Positions 53,284-62,666 of a DNA stretch of 64,000 nucleotides are shown one piece after another. Source of the DNA: Hyphomicrobium sp. (GTDB lineage Bacteria; Pseudomonadota; Alphaproteobacteria; Rhizobiales; Hyphomicrobiaceae); contig PERT01000002.1 in the NCBI GenBank assembly GCA_002928955.1, positions 53,391-117,390 on the forward strand. The letters run 5' to 3'. How positions within the stretch are numbered: the stretch's first letter is position 1; every line of letters begins with the position of its first letter. The notes under the pieces are model-generated. The model saw only the letters and a program-made list of their open reading frames with translations. It searched no databases and was not told the DNA's origin. The translations under genes and the position numbers were made by a program.

Positions 53284-54212
53284 CAGGCGGTGGCGCGGAA
53301 AAAATCCGGGCCGGCCCGGGCGAGCAGTTCCTCGGCGGCATCATTTCCGAGCTCCATCGCATGGGTGGCGGTGCCCGAACGCTCGGTGGCGTGGTGCTCG
53401 CGGCCGTCGGGAGTGAGGATCTCGCCGCGGAAGCGGAGGCCGTCGCCGTCAAGTTCGGCCAAACCAGCGATCGGCGTTCGGCATGAGCCTTCGAGCTTGG
53501 CCAGGAATGCCCGCTCGGCTGCGACACAAATGGCGCTTTTCTCGTCGTTCAAAGGCGTGATGAGGCGTGCTGTTGCGATATCGGCGCCGCGGATCTCGAT
53601 GCCGATTGCGCCCTGTGCCACGGCCGGCAGCATATCCGAAGTCGCGATGCGCTCTGTAATGCGGTCGGCGTGGCCAAGTCGATGCAGACCGGCGCAGGCG
53701 AGGAAAGTGGCGTCCGCGACCCCGTCACCGAGCTTCTTGAAACGCGTTTGGACGTTGCCGCGAAAGCCGACAACTTCGAGATCCGGCCGGATACGCTTGA
53801 CCTGGGCCTGACGGCGGAGCGACGACGTACCGACCCGCGCACCGCTCGGCAGGGCTGCGAGAGAAGCGTGGCTGAGGCTTATGAAGGCGTCACGCACGTC
53901 CTCGCGCGGAAGCGTGGCGCCAATGATGAGGCCATCCGGCAACGCCGTCTGCATGTCCTTCATCGAGTGCACGGCCAAGTCGATTGCGTTCGATAACAGC
54001 GCCTCTTCGATTTCCTTGGTAAAGAGCCCCTTGCCGCCCGCTTCCGACAATGGCCGGTCAAGGATCATGTCGCCAGTCGTTTTGATGACGCAGATCTCGA
54101 ACGCGTCGTCGTGCAGGCCGTGGGCGGCCATCAGTCGGGCACGCGTTTCGTGGGCCTGCGCCAGGGCGAGCGGCGAACCGCGGGTGCCGATGCGGATGGT
54201 CTTGGCTTGCAA
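53283..54212 (-). CDS. hemC: Porphobilinogen deaminase (hydroxymethylbilane synthase)
   Basis: 309 residues using a TTG start at 54212, spaced 8 bp from TAGGAG and giving the family's normal N-terminus (QAKTIRIGTRGSPLALAQA). The open frame continues to 54317 but adds unrelated residues. The cofactor-binding Cys is in LEGSCRTPIAGLAEL. Also seen: IKTTGDMILDRPLSEAGGKGLFTKEIE, HSMKDMQTALPDGL and GTSSLRRQAQ. It assembles four porphobilinogen molecules into hydroxymethylbilane. It heads the haem operon, divergent from tsaD with a 153-bp gap. Confidence 0.94.
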   Translation of the reverse strand: MQAKTIRIGTRGSPLALAQAHETRARLMAAHGLHDDAFEICVIKTTGDMILDRPLSEAGGKGLFTKEIEEALLSNAIDLAVHSMKDMQTALPDGLIIGATLPREDVRDAFISLSHASLAALPSGARVGTSSLRRQAQVKRIRPDLEVVGFRGNVQTRFKKLGDGVADATFLACAGLHRLGHADRITERIATSDMLPAVAQGAIGIEIRGADIATARLITPLNDEKSAICVAAERAFLAKLEGSCRTPIAGLAELDGDGLRFRGEILTPDGREHHATERSGTATHAMELGNDAAEELLARAGPDFFRATA

Positions 54213-54365
54213 CAGTCGCGCTCCTAGTGATAGGCGGGCCCAATGATGCTGGCAGTTGGGCCGGTGCCAGCGACGTGCAGTGTCGCCGGCGGTTGTTGCC
54301 CTGAATTTCCAGTACATTGCCCGCCGAAGCGTGGGAAGACAAATGAACGACGGGCTTCACAAAAT

Positions 54366-55469
54366 ATGAGCACCAGCAACTCGAACGGCGATCGCCGGAA
54401 TTTGATCGTGCTCGGCATCGAAACGAGCTGCGACGAGACCGCTGCCGCCGTGGTCGCGCGGGATGCGGGGGGGCGCGGCCGGGTGCTTTCGAATGTGGTT
54501 CGGTCGCAATGGGATAGGCATCGGGCTTTCGGCGGCGTGGTGCCTGAAATCGCGGCGCGGGCGCATCTCGAGTGCCTCGACGAGTTGATCGCGCAGGCAA
54601 TGGGCGAGGCCGGGCTCGGATTCGGCGCACTGGATGCTGTGGCGGCGACCGCAGGTCCGGGACTGGTGGGCGGGCTTTTGATCGGACTGGTTACGGGCAA
54701 GGCGATCGCGCTGGCCCATGGTAAGCCAATCGTTGCGGTCAATCACTTGGAGGCGCATGCGCTGACAGTGGGTCTGACCGACGCGGTGCCACCACCCTAC
54801 CTGCTGCTCCTCGTCTCGGGTGGCCACACCCAGTCGTTGATCGTGCATGCCCCGGGCCGGTACGACCGGCTTGGCACGACGATCGACGATGCGCTCGGCG
54901 AAGCCTTCGACAAGACCGCGAAGCTGCTCGGTCTCGGCTTTCCCGGTGGTCCGGCGGTGGAACGGATGGCCAAGCTCGGCCGACCAGGGCGTTTTGCTCT
55001 GCCGCGCCCGATGCTCGGCAGGGCGGAGCCGCACTTCTCGTTTGCAGGTCTGAAAACCGCGGTCAGGCATCAGGCGCTGGCGCTCGCGCCGCTGCAAGAG
55101 GATGATATCGCCGATCTCTGTGCAGATTTCGAAACGGCGGTGACGGCGAGCGTGTCCGACCGGGTGTCGCGCGCCATGGATCTGGCGGACGAACGGCTGC
55201 CGTTCGCAACCAGGGCGCTGGTGGTTGCTGGTGGCGTTGCCGCGAACCAAAGTCTACGCGCAATGCTTGCGGGGCTCGCCGCTCGACGAGGCTACGTGCT
55301 GCACGCGCCGCCCATCGCACTCTGTGGCGACAATGCGGCGATGATTGCCTGGGCTGGCGCCGAGCGGCTGGTGCTGGGCCTTGTCGATGGCCTTGATGCG
55401 CCCGTGCGGCCCCGATGGCCGCTCGACCCGGACGCGCAGTCGGCTATCGGCGCCGGCGTCAAGGCGTAA
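54366..55469 (+). CDS. tsaD: tRNA N6-adenosine threonylcarbamoyltransferase
   Basis: 367 residues from the ATG at 54366, chosen because [18 protein letters not shown] should begin close to the N-terminus. Iron/metal ligands are in VNHLEAHAL, and [41 protein letters not shown] and [12 protein letters not shown] are diagnostic. It carries out the last step of t6A37 formation in tRNAs reading ANN codons. Divergence from hemC is a common alphaproteobacterial arrangement. Confidence 0.97.
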   Translation: MSTSNSNGDRRNLIVLGIETSCDETAAAVVARDAGGRGRVLSNVVRSQWDRHRAFGGVVPEIAARAHLECLDELIAQAMGEAGLGFGALDAVAATAGPGLVGGLLIGLVTGKAIALAHGKPIVAVNHLEAHALTVGLTDAVPPPYLLLLVSGGHTQSLIVHAPGRYDRLGTTIDDALGEAFDKTAKLLGLGFPGGPAVERMAKLGRPGRFALPRPMLGRAEPHFSFAGLKTAVRHQALALAPLQEDDIADLCADFETAVTASVSDRVSRAMDLADERLPFATRALVVAGGVAANQSLRAMLAGLAARRGYVLHAPPIALCGDNAAMIAWAGAERLVLGLVDGLDAPVRPRWPLDPDAQSAIGAGVKA

Positions 55470-55535
55470 GGCCTTGACCGTCACGTGATGCGGTGTGCGC
55501 ATCAAGGCCCGAACCCGGCGCAGAAACGATGCCGA

Positions 55536-56513
55536 TCAGGCGTCAACGGCGACCCGGCTCTTGGTCTCGTCTGGCGCACCGAAGTGGCCGAAGTAGCGGG
55601 GATCAATCTTGGCGACCGGCAGAATAATGAGCACGTCCGTGGTGCCGAACTGCCGGTCGATGACCGCGCCGTCGCCAACGAACGCGCCGAGCCGCAGATA
55701 ACCCTTGATCAGCGGCGGCAGCGCCTTCAGCGCGGCCTTGGTGTCGATCTTGTCCTTGGCGATGCGATTGGTCGGAACGTAGAGGCAGTCGTGCGCCCGG
55801 CATCGCCATTCGGGCGGTGCCAGCGCATGATGATGCAGGAACGATAGCGCCATGGCGTGCTCGTTCGGGTCGGTGCCCTCGAAGCTGGCGCAGCCGATCA
55901 TCACGTCGACCTTGTGCTCGCGGACATAGGTCCAGAGGCCGTGCCACAACAATTCGACCGACCGCTTGTTGCGATAAGGCTTAAGCACGCAAGAGCGGCC
56001 CAACTCCATGAACCGCTGGTGTTTGTGGGCAGCCAGCATCGGTGCCAGATCATACTCGCTTTGGGAATAGAAGCCGCCGGCACGGATGGCGATGTCCTGG
56101 CGAAGAATGCGGTACGTACCAACGACATTGGGACGGTTCGGATTAGACCAGCCTTCGGCAGTCGCGCTCCGCTTGGCGGTATCGATGACCAGCAAATGGT
56201 CACAGATGGCGTCGTAGGGGTCTTTGTCGCGGCGCCGCATTTGGGCGCTGATGCTCGGTTGGGCTGACATTTCCTCGTAGAAAACTTCATAGCGCAGCCG
56301 CTGGGCACGCTTGACGTCCTGGCGGCTGGCAGCGAGGCGCACCTCGAGGTCGCCGATGCGTCCGTAGACCTTGGCTGGCCACTCTCTCAGCGCCGGGCGG
56401 AGATAGGGAACGCCAGCACGCAGCGTGCGCAGGGCAAGCAAGCCTTTCGGTACGGCCTTCGAGATGGCACTGGCCGCAAATCGGCTGACCATATGCCGAG
56501 CCCGGTGCCTCAT
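55536..56513 (-). CDS. GNAT-fold acyltransferase, OlsB-like
   Basis: 325 residues from the ATG at 56513; other Met codons at 56540 and 56492 are possible. After a basic, amphipathic N-terminal region, LEVRLAASRQDVKRAQRLRYEVFYEEM opens the COG3176 hemolysin-like/OlsB domain, with YDAICDHLLVID, VGTYRILRQDIA, FMELGRSCVLKPYRNKRSVELLWHGL and MIGCASFEGTDP following. Such enzymes N-acylate ornithine (first step to ornithine lipids) or related amines from acyl-ACP. No OlsA partner lies nearby, so the exact product is not proven. Confidence 0.82.
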   Translation of the reverse strand: MRHRARHMVSRFAASAISKAVPKGLLALRTLRAGVPYLRPALREWPAKVYGRIGDLEVRLAASRQDVKRAQRLRYEVFYEEMSAQPSISAQMRRRDKDPYDAICDHLLVIDTAKRSATAEGWSNPNRPNVVGTYRILRQDIAIRAGGFYSQSEYDLAPMLAAHKHQRFMELGRSCVLKPYRNKRSVELLWHGLWTYVREHKVDVMIGCASFEGTDPNEHAMALSFLHHHALAPPEWRCRAHDCLYVPTNRIAKDKIDTKAALKALPPLIKGYLRLGAFVGDGAVIDRQFGTTDVLIILPVAKIDPRYFGHFGAPDETKSRVAVDA

Positions 56514-56852
56514 CTTCGCGTTCCCCCTCGGCAGCGCCAATAGCGGCGCGCTCGTCCAAGCATCGTTCGGTTGCAGTCCAAGCCCGCAGCTGTCGCATGT
56601 CTGCGCGACGCGAAGCTACCAAGTTCCCCGGCACGGAGCACCCTGGTTCACTTTGCACGACTATCGCGGGTAATCATTTTCGATCGGAACGTTACTCGAT
56701 TACCACGATTCCGTGACGGTTCTGCGAACGCGACGGGTGCATCGCCGGGTGCCCGCATGCCTGGCCTTGTGACCGCTAAGCTTTCGATCTATGCCAGCTG
56801 TTGCCGGACGCTTGAGGTCAGTTACATCACCGGCATCCAGGCGATCTCAGGA
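56514..56852. other. Gene-free stretch of about 340 bp upstream of the OlsB-like gene
   Basis: No supported gene. It should contain the promoter of the OlsB-like gene. A weak dyad GGTAATC...GATTACC (about 56669-56704) is the only structure noticed; it follows the kinase stop at a distance and could serve as a weak terminator. Confidence 0.4.
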
Positions 56853-59330
56853 CTATGCTCGCGGCAGTGCGGATTGGCGGGAGTTCGAACGGCGGAGCCA
56901 GCGTTCCAGCACGCTGTTGAGTGCCGGCCGGTCGAACGGCTTGGAGAGATAGTCGTCCATCCCCGCGCTGACGTAGCGCTGGCGATCCTCGGCAAACGCG
57001 TTTGCGGTCAACGCTACGATCGGCGGCCGCACGCTCACGGTTGGATCGGTCGCGTCAAATAGTGCCATGATCCTCTGCGCCGCCTCGACGCCGTCAACGT
57101 GTGGCATGAAGATGTCCATCAGCACCAGGTCGATGGCCGCCGCCTCGCCTTTTACGGCGGCTTGGATGCGGGCAATCGCATCCTGACCGTTCTTCACCCA
57201 CTCGACGACGCAACCGGTGCCCTCGATCATCCGGCGTGCAAGCAGCGCGTTGATGTCGTTGTCCTCCGCCAGCAGCACGCGCGGCTGCCGCAGGAGGTCG
57301 CGATCGTCGGCCCAGAGCGGCTGGTTTCGGTTGGCGTCGGCAACGATTGCCCGTTTCTCCGACGGCCAGTCCGGGGACTGCAGTCCGAGCTGGTCCAAAA
57401 AGGCGGCTGGCCGAACGGGCCGCACGAGGTACGCATCAAACCCCGCTTCGCGATAGTCCCTCAAGGCCGCGCGGGCCAGGACGTTCACGAGCAACAGCCC
57501 GCGGACCTTCCCGGCCGGAGCGGCCGCGCGGGCCTGCGCCAGCAGCTCGGCGGCATCGCTCGGCCGGCCGCCCGCGTCGACCACGATCCGGTTGAACGGA
57601 ACGCCTTCTGTTGCCGCGGTCCGGACGACTTCGACCGCTTGCTGAGGACTGACCGCGACACATGGAACGTTCGCTTGCTGCAGGACATCGCGAAGCATCG
57701 TGCGTTCGAACTGTCCCTGCATCGCCAACACGACCCGAACGTCGGTGTCGTGACGGACGGCCTCGACGCCATCGGGGCCCGGCTCGAATTCTTCGGCGGC
57801 GAGAGCAGTAACCGCGATCGTGATCGTGAACGTGGAGCCGCGGCCGGGACTGCTCACGACCGAGATATCGCCGCCCATGGCGCCGGCGATGCGTTTAGAG
57901 ATCGCTAGTCCAAGTCCGGTTCCACCATTGCGCCGCCTGAGGGCGGCATCTGTCTGCTCGAACTCCATAAAGAGGGACTTCATGTCCTCTTCCGACAGTC
58001 CGATGCCAGTGTCCCGGACCGCGATGCTGAGCTGATACCGGCTCTTGCCATCCGTCGCCTGCTGTCCCGAAACCTGCACCACGATACCGCCAACGTCGGT
58101 GAACTTGACGGCATTCGACAACAGGTTGAGCAGCACCTGCCGGATGCGCGCCTCGTCGCCACGGAAGCGCCGCGGCAAGTCTGCGTCCAAAGTCCAGGCG
58201 ATTTCCAGCCCCTTGTCGTAGGCGCGGGGCGCAAGCAACTCGACTGCCGCCTCGACGCAAGACGCGAGCGAAAACGGAGCTTCGGCCAGCACCAGCTTTC
58301 CGGCCTCGATCTTCGAAAAGTCCAGTATCTCGTCAATGAGCGCCAGAAGCGTCCGCGCGGAGTAATCGATCGCCTCGACGTAAGTCTGTTGTTCGGTCGT
58401 TGGCGACGTCTCGATGAGCAAGCTCGACATGCCGAGAATGCCGTTCATTGGCGTGCGGATCTCATGGCTCATGGCCGCAAGAAAGCGCGACTTGGCGCGG
58501 TTGGCCGCCTCGGCTTGGTCGCGGGCCGCGGTCAGCTCTGCCTGGATGCGGTGACTCTCAGTCACGTCGCGGCCAACGCATTGAAACTCGAACTGGCCAA
58601 TACCGGCCCCCGGCACCAGCTGCTCGTCCCACAGCATCCAGCGCGGTCCGGCAACGGTCTCCACGAGCTGGATGGAGGTTCGGCGGCGCTCGTTGTCCTC
58701 GGTCAAGAGCCGGGTCGTGTCCGGGCCCTCGAGAACACGGAGCGCAAACAGATGGCCGATGGCCGCCTCAGGATCCTGGCCGAACACCCGCGCGAAGGCC
58801 CGATTGGCAAACGTAAGCCGGCCGTCGCTGTCCCGGCGGACGATAACGTCGTGCTGCTGATCGAGCAAATCGCGATAGCGGGCTTCGCGTTCCGAGATTT
58901 CCCATTGCAAGTCCTGCAACACTTCGATGCGTTGTTCGAGCCGGTCACCGACGCCCGACAATTGCTCGATCGCAGGCATCTGTCGCGTACGGCCACGGTC
59001 CTGGCCGGCCAAGTGGAGCGCGGCGAGGCCTGCGGCGGCTGCCAGCAAGGCCGCCACGTGAAGTGTGCCGAACCCGGCCGGCAAGTGCATCAACATCGAC
59101 AGCAGAGCGAGCGCTGCGACTCCGGCAAGAATCCGCACGGGTCCCTGCATCTGCAATGACCCAATCGTCTCGGTTTCAAGCACGGGCGCCGGATCGCGAA
59201 CCTGGGTGCACCAGTCCCGCAGTCGCGTCATCACCGTTAGCTTGTCGCCGATGCCGCCCGGTGCCCCTTCGATCGCCGAAGCGCGGGTCGAACGCGGAGT
59301 TCGGTTGAGAACAGGCTTTGGACTTTTCAC
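56853..59330 (-). CDS. Hybrid sensor histidine kinase with two receiver domains
   Basis: 825 residues with the GTG start at 59330; an ATG at 59231 is also possible, while longer frames overlap the divergent aspartic-protease gene. Order: two membrane helices (about 65-110), a PAS domain (150-260), HisKA with H289 in [17 protein letters not shown], HATPase ([28 protein letters not shown]), a first receiver-like domain (about 530-640, Asp in RIVVDAGG but weakly conserved), and a C-terminal receiver with D739 in [14 protein letters not shown] and the Lys in YLSKPF. No Hpt domain or partner regulator is adjacent. The signal is unknown. Confidence 0.9.
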   Translation of the reverse strand: MKSPKPVLNRTPRSTRASAIEGAPGGIGDKLTVMTRLRDWCTQVRDPAPVLETETIGSLQMQGPVRILAGVAALALLSMLMHLPAGFGTLHVAALLAAAAGLAALHLAGQDRGRTRQMPAIEQLSGVGDRLEQRIEVLQDLQWEISEREARYRDLLDQQHDVIVRRDSDGRLTFANRAFARVFGQDPEAAIGHLFALRVLEGPDTTRLLTEDNERRRTSIQLVETVAGPRWMLWDEQLVPGAGIGQFEFQCVGRDVTESHRIQAELTAARDQAEAANRAKSRFLAAMSHEIRTPMNGILGMSSLLIETSPTTEQQTYVEAIDYSARTLLALIDEILDFSKIEAGKLVLAEAPFSLASCVEAAVELLAPRAYDKGLEIAWTLDADLPRRFRGDEARIRQVLLNLLSNAVKFTDVGGIVVQVSGQQATDGKSRYQLSIAVRDTGIGLSEEDMKSLFMEFEQTDAALRRRNGGTGLGLAISKRIAGAMGGDISVVSSPGRGSTFTITIAVTALAAEEFEPGPDGVEAVRHDTDVRVVLAMQGQFERTMLRDVLQQANVPCVAVSPQQAVEVVRTAATEGVPFNRIVVDAGGRPSDAAELLAQARAAAPAGKVRGLLLVNVLARAALRDYREAGFDAYLVRPVRPAAFLDQLGLQSPDWPSEKRAIVADANRNQPLWADDRDLLRQPRVLLAEDNDINALLARRMIEGTGCVVEWVKNGQDAIARIQAAVKGEAAAIDLVLMDIFMPHVDGVEAAQRIMALFDATDPTVSVRPPIVALTANAFAEDRQRYVSAGMDDYLSKPFDRPALNSVLERWLRRSNSRQSALPRA

Positions 59331-59451
59331 GTGTACTCGATTGCTACAGATTTCGAGACTACATTCAGCCTCAGCCAACCATGCCGGCTTTGAGAAACGC
59401 TGAACCCGGCTGGTAAATGAAATCAAAGTCGATGCCTTTTTCCGGGACGTC

Positions 59452-59985
59452 ATGACGCGCCGAAACCAGATTTGCCTTCCCGCTGCGATTTTGTCGGGTT
59501 TGGTCGCAAGCGCATCGGATGCGCGCGCCGATCCGGCGAGGGCTGCAACGCAACCGCAGGCAGCGGGTTGGATCGAGGAGGCATGGATCGGCGATCCGGC
59601 AGCGCCAATGGCGGCCAAGCTCGACACCGGCGCGGCCACATCTTCGCTTCACGCGGAGGACGTACGCCGGCGCGGCGCGGGCGGCGAGGAGCGCGTGACG
59701 TTCACATTCACTGATCGCAACGGTGAACGGCGGACGTTCGAAGCCCCCATCGTTCGCTGGACGCGCATTCGACGCGCGGGCACCGATCCGGACGAGCGGC
59801 CGGTGGTTCGTCTTGCGCTTTGTCTGGCCGGGGCGACGGCGCTGTCCGAGTTCACGCTCGCCGACCGCAGCGGGCTCGACTATCCGTTGCTGGTCGGACG
59901 GTCTTTTCTTGCCGGCCGCGTGGTGGTCGATTCAGCCACGATGCACATCGCCGACGGCATGTGCGCGGCGGGCCGCGGCAAGTAG
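59452..59985 (+). CDS. Secreted retropepsin-like aspartic protease (ATP-dependent zinc protease family)
   Basis: 177 residues. The N-terminus (MTRRNQICLPAAILSGLVASASDARA) is a plausible signal peptide. The core has WIEEAWIGDPAAPMAAKLDTGAATSSLHA with the catalytic-type D-T-G-A, and YPLLVGRSFLAGRVVVDSA at the end, the pattern of PF05618 (RimB/zinc protease) proteins. These resemble one lobe of pepsin, but substrates are unknown for most members. It is divergent from the hybrid kinase with about 120 bp between and convergent with the Trm112 gene. Confidence 0.82.
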   Translation: MTRRNQICLPAAILSGLVASASDARADPARAATQPQAAGWIEEAWIGDPAAPMAAKLDTGAATSSLHAEDVRRRGAGGEERVTFTFTDRNGERRTFEAPIVRWTRIRRAGTDPDERPVVRLALCLAGATALSEFTLADRSGLDYPLLVGRSFLAGRVVVDSATMHIADGMCAAGRGK

Positions 59986-60002
59986 CAGCCTGCGCGGGGT
60001 AT

Positions 60003-60242
60003 TCACGACGACAACCGGCGGGACTTCGTATCGTCGAGGCGGCGGGCGGCGTCGACGGTCATGATCGGCACGCCGTTCTTGATCGGAAACGCCAACTGCG
60101 CCGCTTGGCTCACGAGTTCATTGGCTTCGGCGTTGTAGGTCAGCCGTGTCTTGGTCAACGGACAGACGAGGATCTCCAGCAACTTCGGATCGACCTCGCC
60201 ATCGGTGTTGCGACCCGTTCGGTCCTGATCTTCGATGCTCAT
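60003..60242 (-). CDS. Trm112-family protein
   Basis: 79 residues: [45 protein letters not shown] is the Trm112/YcaR signature. Only the first Cys of the usual CPxC pair is present (CPLT), so zinc binding is probably lost. Eukaryotic Trm112 activates methyltransferases; bacterial members have unclear roles. It is the last gene of an operon with the LON-domain protein (57 bp gap) and the thioredoxin-like protein. Confidence 0.9.
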   Translation of the reverse strand: MSIEDQDRTGRNTDGEVDPKLLEILVCPLTKTRLTYNAEANELVSQAAQLAFPIKNGVPIMTVDAARRLDDTKSRRLSS

Positions 60243-60298
60243 GGCTTATGCTCCTGGTCGGATTTTGCCGCCCAAGCCTGCGGCCGCGGCGAAAGGGG

Positions 60299-60982
60299 CT
60301 ATTGCAGCGTGCCGCCGGAGCCAGAACTCGACGCCAGCTCCATTTCCGCAAGCGCAACCAGTACCTCGGCCCGAGTCTTGAGATCAGAAGCCTCGAGCAG
60401 TGCCTGCTTTTCCTCTGGCCCGTATGGGCTCATCACCGACAGCGCGTTGATCAGGATCTCGTTCGACGCGCGAGAGATCGAGTTCCAGTCCGCGCTCAGC
60501 CGATTGGCTTCCAGATAACTTTTGAGCACGCGCAACAGATTGCCGCGATCGACGTGCTCTTCGCCCTGGCCATCGGCGAAGTCGTGAGTGAAGCGGTCAT
60601 AACTCACGCCCAGTGTCCGGTAGGATTGCGTGGTTTCAGCTTCGTCGATGGTATCGAAACGGCAAATGCCGGTCAGTGTGATGAGCAGGCGTCCGTCGTC
60701 GAGTTCCTGATACGAAGTCACCCGGCCGGCGCAACCGACGCGCTTCAGGCCGATGGACTTGCCCGCCGGACTCTCAGGCGCGGTCTCGGCGTTTAACTGG
60801 GGCTGAATAATGCCGAGAATGCGCGCCCCGGACATCACGTCGTCGAGCATCGCCAGATAGCGCGGTTCGAACACGCTGAGTGGCAGCGTGCTGCGCGGCA
60901 GCAGGATGGCGCCACGCAGCGGGAACACCGGAATGCGCGGTGGCAGGTCGGCGGGGCGGCGATACTGGTCAATCAAGGCCAA
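60299..60982 (-). CDS. LON substrate-binding-domain protein
   Basis: 227 residues consisting of the N-terminal substrate-binding domain of Lon without ATPase or protease: PRIPVFPLRGAILLPRSTLPLSVFEPRYLAMLDDVM, GIIQPQ, VGCAGRVTSYQELDDGRLLITLTGICRF. Alphaproteobacteria keep this gene after the thioredoxin/TPR gene, as here (48 bp gap). A role in substrate recognition or protein quality control is inferred from the domain and neighbours. Confidence 0.92.
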   Translation of the reverse strand: MALIDQYRRPADLPPRIPVFPLRGAILLPRSTLPLSVFEPRYLAMLDDVMSGARILGIIQPQLNAETAPESPAGKSIGLKRVGCAGRVTSYQELDDGRLLITLTGICRFDTIDEAETTQSYRTLGVSYDRFTHDFADGQGEEHVDRGNLLRVLKSYLEANRLSADWNSISRASNEILINALSVMSPYGPEEKQALLEASDLKTRAEVLVALAEMELASSSGSGGTLQ

Positions 60983-61030
60983 GGCGCGTTTTTTCCCGAA
61001 TTCATTGCGGCGGTCCCGGAAGAGGCGAAT

Positions 61031-61948
61031 TCAAGAGAACAAGATGGACGAAAGGCGCCGCCGCCCTTCGACTGTCAGGTCATCCTTTGGGCCCCAAGCG
61101 TCGAACAATTGCACGAGTTGCTTGCGCCCGGCGTGGTCATTCCAGTTGCGGTCGCGGCGCACAAGTTCGAGCAGCGCCTCAAGCGCCTCGCTATTCTGGC
61201 CGCGGGCGGCGAAAGCCACCGCTAAGTCGTAACGTGCCTGGTGATCGGTTGGATTGGCCGTGAGCCGGGCTTGCAATTCGGCCCGGTTGTCCGCCGCACC
61301 GGCCTTTTTGGCGAGATCGAGAGCGGCCCGTACCCCCGCCACCGCGGTCGAGCCCCGCTTGTCGGGCGGCACCAGCGCCAGTGTCTGTTCGGCCCGTGTG
61401 AGGTCACCGCTCTTGAGATAGCAGCGAGCGAGGCCGGCTAGCGCCTGAGGGTTTTGTTGATCCTCGCGCAGAACGGCAGCATAGATTTCGGCCGCACTTT
61501 GAAGATCGCCGGCTTCGAGGGCGTCATCCGCGGTTGTCAGGATCGTCGCGAGATCTGCCTCGGCTTCCTCTCCGACCAGACGGTCGACGAAGGCGCGGAC
61601 AGCGCTTTCGGGCTGCGCGCCGGTGAACCCGTCCAACGGTCGGCCGTCGCGAAACGCGTATACGGTCGGCAGAGATTGGACGCGCAACTGGCCGGCGATG
61701 CCCGGATGCTCGTCGGTGTTGATTTTGACCAGCCGGACCTTGCCGCCGTGGCTCTTGACCACTTTTTCGAGTACCGGCGTCAACTGCTTGCACGGCCCGC
61801 ACCAGGGTGCCCAGAAGTCGACGATCACTGGTACACTTCGCGAGGACTCGATCACGTCCTTCGCAAAGCTGGCGGTCGAGCTGTCTTTGACGATCTCTTT
61901 GTCGGCCGCACTCAGGGCGGCGGCTGGCTTCTTGGCACCGAAGTCCAT
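61031..61948 (-). CDS. Thioredoxin-TPR protein of the CnoX (YbbN) family
   Basis: 305 residues from the ATG at 61948 (MDFGAKKPAAALS). An N-terminal thioredoxin domain with an intact FWAPWCGPCKQLTP active site (about 40-145) is followed by TPR repeats (about 165-300), the CnoX layout. E. coli CnoX lacks the CxxC pair, while this one keeps it, so it may be redox-active as well as a holdase that protects proteins under oxidative stress. It heads the operon with the LON-domain and Trm112 genes. Confidence 0.92.
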   Translation of the reverse strand: MDFGAKKPAAALSAADKEIVKDSSTASFAKDVIESSRSVPVIVDFWAPWCGPCKQLTPVLEKVVKSHGGKVRLVKINTDEHPGIAGQLRVQSLPTVYAFRDGRPLDGFTGAQPESAVRAFVDRLVGEEAEADLATILTTADDALEAGDLQSAAEIYAAVLREDQQNPQALAGLARCYLKSGDLTRAEQTLALVPPDKRGSTAVAGVRAALDLAKKAGAADNRAELQARLTANPTDHQARYDLAVAFAARGQNSEALEALLELVRRDRNWNDHAGRKQLVQLFDAWGPKDDLTVEGRRRLSSILFS

Positions 61949-62174
61949 GCTCGGTCTCACTCCTAGAATTCTGTTGTCGCTTGTCGTAGCGCCCCGCCTG
62001 CCGAACGGCAACCCGCGTCGACAGTTCGGCCCTACGGCCACAACCTTGCCGGGGGCGGTGCATGCGCGCGTTGCGGCCTCCGTGGCACTCTGTTCGTGCC
62101 GAACGGGTGCTTGCAATCGCTGTTGGCTTGAGCCATAAGACGGGACTGCGCCGCCTGACAGCGGCTGCCTGGAC

Positions 62175-62249
62175 GCGGGTGTAGCTCAGCGGTAGAGCAT
62201 CACGTTGCCAACGTGAGGGTCGAGGGTTCGATCCCCTTCGCCCGCTCCA
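62175..62249 (+). tRNA. tRNA-Gly(GCC)
   Basis: GCGGGTGTAGCTCAGCGGT... folds into the standard cloverleaf; the anticodon stem-loop CACGTTGCCAACGTG gives anticodon GCC, the T-loop is GTTCGATCC, and the acceptor end CGCCCGC-T-CCA is encoded. Confidence 0.97.
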
Positions 62250-62635
62250 ACATCTTCTTTGGACAATCAGAGTTTGGTCAGCCGTGCTTGGTTTGGTTCA
62301 TGGTCGGTCGGGCCACGAGCGAGCACGCATTGTGGCGCCAAGAACCGTTTGGTGGACTTTTCAAGCCCGACCAGTGTCCCAGCGGCGAAAGGACACTCGC
62401 AACCCTATGATTCCAGCACTCGGAAACAGCGGAACGCCATCCACTCTGCGTCGTGTTCCCTGGCCCGCGCGTGTGTGACAGAGTGACTTGGTCCGGGCAC
62501 AATAAATGCGTCGACGGTCGAGGGTACGAGCACCCCTAAGAATCCAAGGTGCGATACACGTGTGTCTGAGAGTTTGAAAGGCCGCTCGTCTGTGAGCTGC
62601 GAGATTGCAGCGGAATTCGAAATCATGACACTCGT
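62250..62635. other. Gene-free stretch downstream of tRNA-Gly
   Basis: About 390 bp without a supported gene. No integrase, att duplication of the tRNA 3' end, or clear promoter was seen. Confidence 0.45.
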
Positions 62636-62666
62636 CTAGCCCGACCATCTCACAGGCTCGGGCTAG
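62636..62666 (-). terminator. Hairpin at the end of the ParA-like gene
   Basis: CTAGCCCGA (62636-62644) and TCGGGCTAG (62658-62666) form a perfect 9-bp stem. The stem overlaps the stop codon of the ParA-like gene on the minus strand. No T-run follows. Confidence 0.45.

Noticed and set aside
54213..54317. hemC starting at 54317
   Set aside because: The added 35 residues are unlike any HemC and would fill the hemC-tsaD promoter gap; the TTG at 54212 has a good ribosome site and the conserved N-terminus.
62250..62662. Integration site beside tRNA-Gly
   Set aside because: No repeated tRNA 3' end, integrase or foreign-looking gene was visible; the ParA-like gene alone is not evidence of a plasmid or island.
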